Assembly: GCA_964035575.1 (NCBI GenBank)
Contig: OZ037923.1
Span: 248,001-312,000 of the forward strand
DNA length: 64,000 nt
Origin: Rhynchopus sp. YZ270_cl-10
Lineage: Eukaryota; Euglenozoa; Diplonemea; Diplonemida; Diplonemidae
Direction of reading: 5' to 3'
The translations under genes and the position numbers were made by a program. Shown piece by piece: positions 62,752 through 64,000 of this stretch. How positions within the stretch are numbered: the stretch's first letter is position 1; every line of letters starts with the position of its first letter. The notes under the pieces are model-generated. The model searched no databases. It saw only the letters and a program-made list of their open reading frames with translations, and was not told the DNA's origin.

Positions 62752-64000
62752 TCATGACCAAAAGAAAAAAAAGAAAGACTTCTGGAGAAAACCAAATATG
62801 AGGGGGAGAATGTCCAAGGGAGTTCTGAGTACGAGGGAGGATTTTGTTGAGGGGTGGATCCGCGGAATAAAAGAAGGGAAAAAAGTGAGGGGGGTATTGA
62901 TTTTTCCACATGGGTGATTCACACATAGTGGAGTTTAACCATTTCTCTTTGTTGTGTTTTGTTTTTGTTTTTTTTTTGAGGTGCTTCCTGACTCACGCAA
63001 CATCACACGGGAGGTGGGGGGGTGGAATGCTTGAGGTGGTCCTTCAGCAGCCTGCGCACTGCGAGGCTTTTCACTGTGCGATGACCTTCCCCTCTCACGA
63101 CCCCTCCCCTCCCCCTGTTCCTCGACTTCCAGATGGCGTCGCCAACCACGAGGCCAGCCTTCATGGCAGGACTACTCCTCCCATGCCATTCTAAGGCACA
63201 CACAGTTGTCCTACGCTCCTCGTAATGCCCCGTAGTTCAGGAAGTGGAACAAATAGGTATCAAAACACTGGGCAAATGTTCCACTTTTAAGAAGTACACA
63301 TGTCGTCCTACGCTCCTCGTATAAAAAATTATAGACCGTACCAATGTTCGACCTTAGGATTTTTCAGGAAGTTCGGCCTTTTTTACGGTCGAACATTTTT
63401 ACGAAACACACATACCGGAACACTGGGAAAATGTTCCACTTTTAAAAAAATGACTCACGAATTGATGTCGAAAGGTATGCACAAAAAAGACATCAGCTCC
63501 CCACGGAGGCTCAAATTTTACTTGAAATACAACAGCCCTCTGAACAGTGTATCTGAAGAAATTAAAATTTGATGAATTTGTGTGCCTGCATTATTTTTAA
63601 ATGAAACTTCTCAACAGGAAGCCTTCAATGTGTTAGAAAAGACGTTCCGAAAAAGATTACTACCAAAAAAACTTAAGCAAAGAGGCAGTACCAGTGTCGC
63701 GGCTCACCGATAACCCACCGCGTAGTCAGCGTCACGCCTACCTCGGTAGGTTACAGCGAAAAAATAATATTTACCATGGTCGAAACAAAACAAAGTTGAC
63801 TTCACATAGAACATCCCTCTCGTGAACAGTGTACCTTGGTACATGAACCGCAAAAGAGAAGCTGAAAGTGGAAACGTCTCACCGAAGAAAAACCAAAAAA
63901 TACAGAACAGAATATAAACCAGAACGTATGAACAGAAAAAGGCAGGCAGGATTTATTTATTTATTTTTTCGTTTTCGTTTTTTTGAATAAAATTTCAAAA
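62752..64000. other. Upstream region and dispersed repeats
   Basis: A short minus-strand frame at 63203-63003 (with MKAGLVVGDAIWKSRNRG) is the only coding-like stretch and is weak. Repeated strings CACTGGGCAAATGTTCC (63267) and CACTGGGAAAATGTTCC (63420), a foldback-like GTTCGACC/GGTCGAAC segment (63340-63400), and dispersed modules at 63517-63560 and 63788-63880 fill the rest. Confidence 0.4.

Noticed and set aside
1-64000. CRISPR arrays, prokaryotic operons, rRNA genes, reverse transcriptase or LTR elements
   Set aside because: None was seen; repeats are contiguous satellites or TIR elements and no reverse transcriptase motif appears in any frame examined.

Overview
This is a nuclear genome window from an intron-bearing eukaryote, most likely a protist. 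Spliceosomal GT-AG introns interrupt most genes. A five-exon gene for mitochondrial large-subunit ribosomal protein mL46 shows that the organism has a translating mitochondrion, which argues against metamonads with reduced mitochondria. The lineage cannot be fixed from the sequence. Splice donors are strongly biased to GTAT, and several start codons follow closely on a pyrimidine tract plus AG, so 5' spliced-leader addition (as in Euglenozoa such as diplonemids) is possible but unproven. No prokaryotic, organellar, rRNA or convincing tRNA features were seen.

Host genes lie almost all on the minus strand: a 919-aa coiled-coil protein (0.2-4.1 kb), a 1380-aa polyQ/coiled-coil protein (6.0-12.0 kb), three paralogous ubiquitin-like + beta-propeller (WD-type) proteins (12.4-13.5, 15.1-16.3, 22.5-23.7 kb), a coiled-coil protein with a C-terminal hydrophobic segment (28.2-29.5 kb), two paralogous membrane-anchored P-loop ATPases in a decayed tandem array (34.2-36.1 and 39.5-41.5 kb), a Wee1/Myt1-type kinase (47.2-48.6 kb), mL46 (49.8-51.0 kb), a 984-aa protein with a possible C2 domain (51.8-54.8 kb), a 393-aa coiled-coil protein (56.7-59.7 kb) and an ankyrin-repeat protein (60.6-62.8 kb). 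Exon joins were derived by hand and keep frame and phase throughout.

The space between and inside these genes is a dense mosaic of DNA transposons and miniature elements. At least five have terminal inverted repeats with a TA target duplication, four have CAGG...CCTG ends with exact 8-bp duplications (hAT-like), and others are foldbacks, satellites and short dispersed modules. Paralogous empty sites in the window prove two of the insertions.

The most striking object is the 5.05-kb element at 16914-21967. It has C-T-G(n) termini, subterminal iterated motifs, a TA duplication, a pogo/Tigger-like DDD transposase with a CENP-B-like DNA-binding region and one intron, and a second gene for a Ulp1/C48-type cysteine protease with an apparently complete catalytic set. 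Two smaller elements (41913-42847, 45806-46110) share its termini and layout but carry a different iterated motif, as if the binding sites diverge between subfamilies while the architecture is kept.
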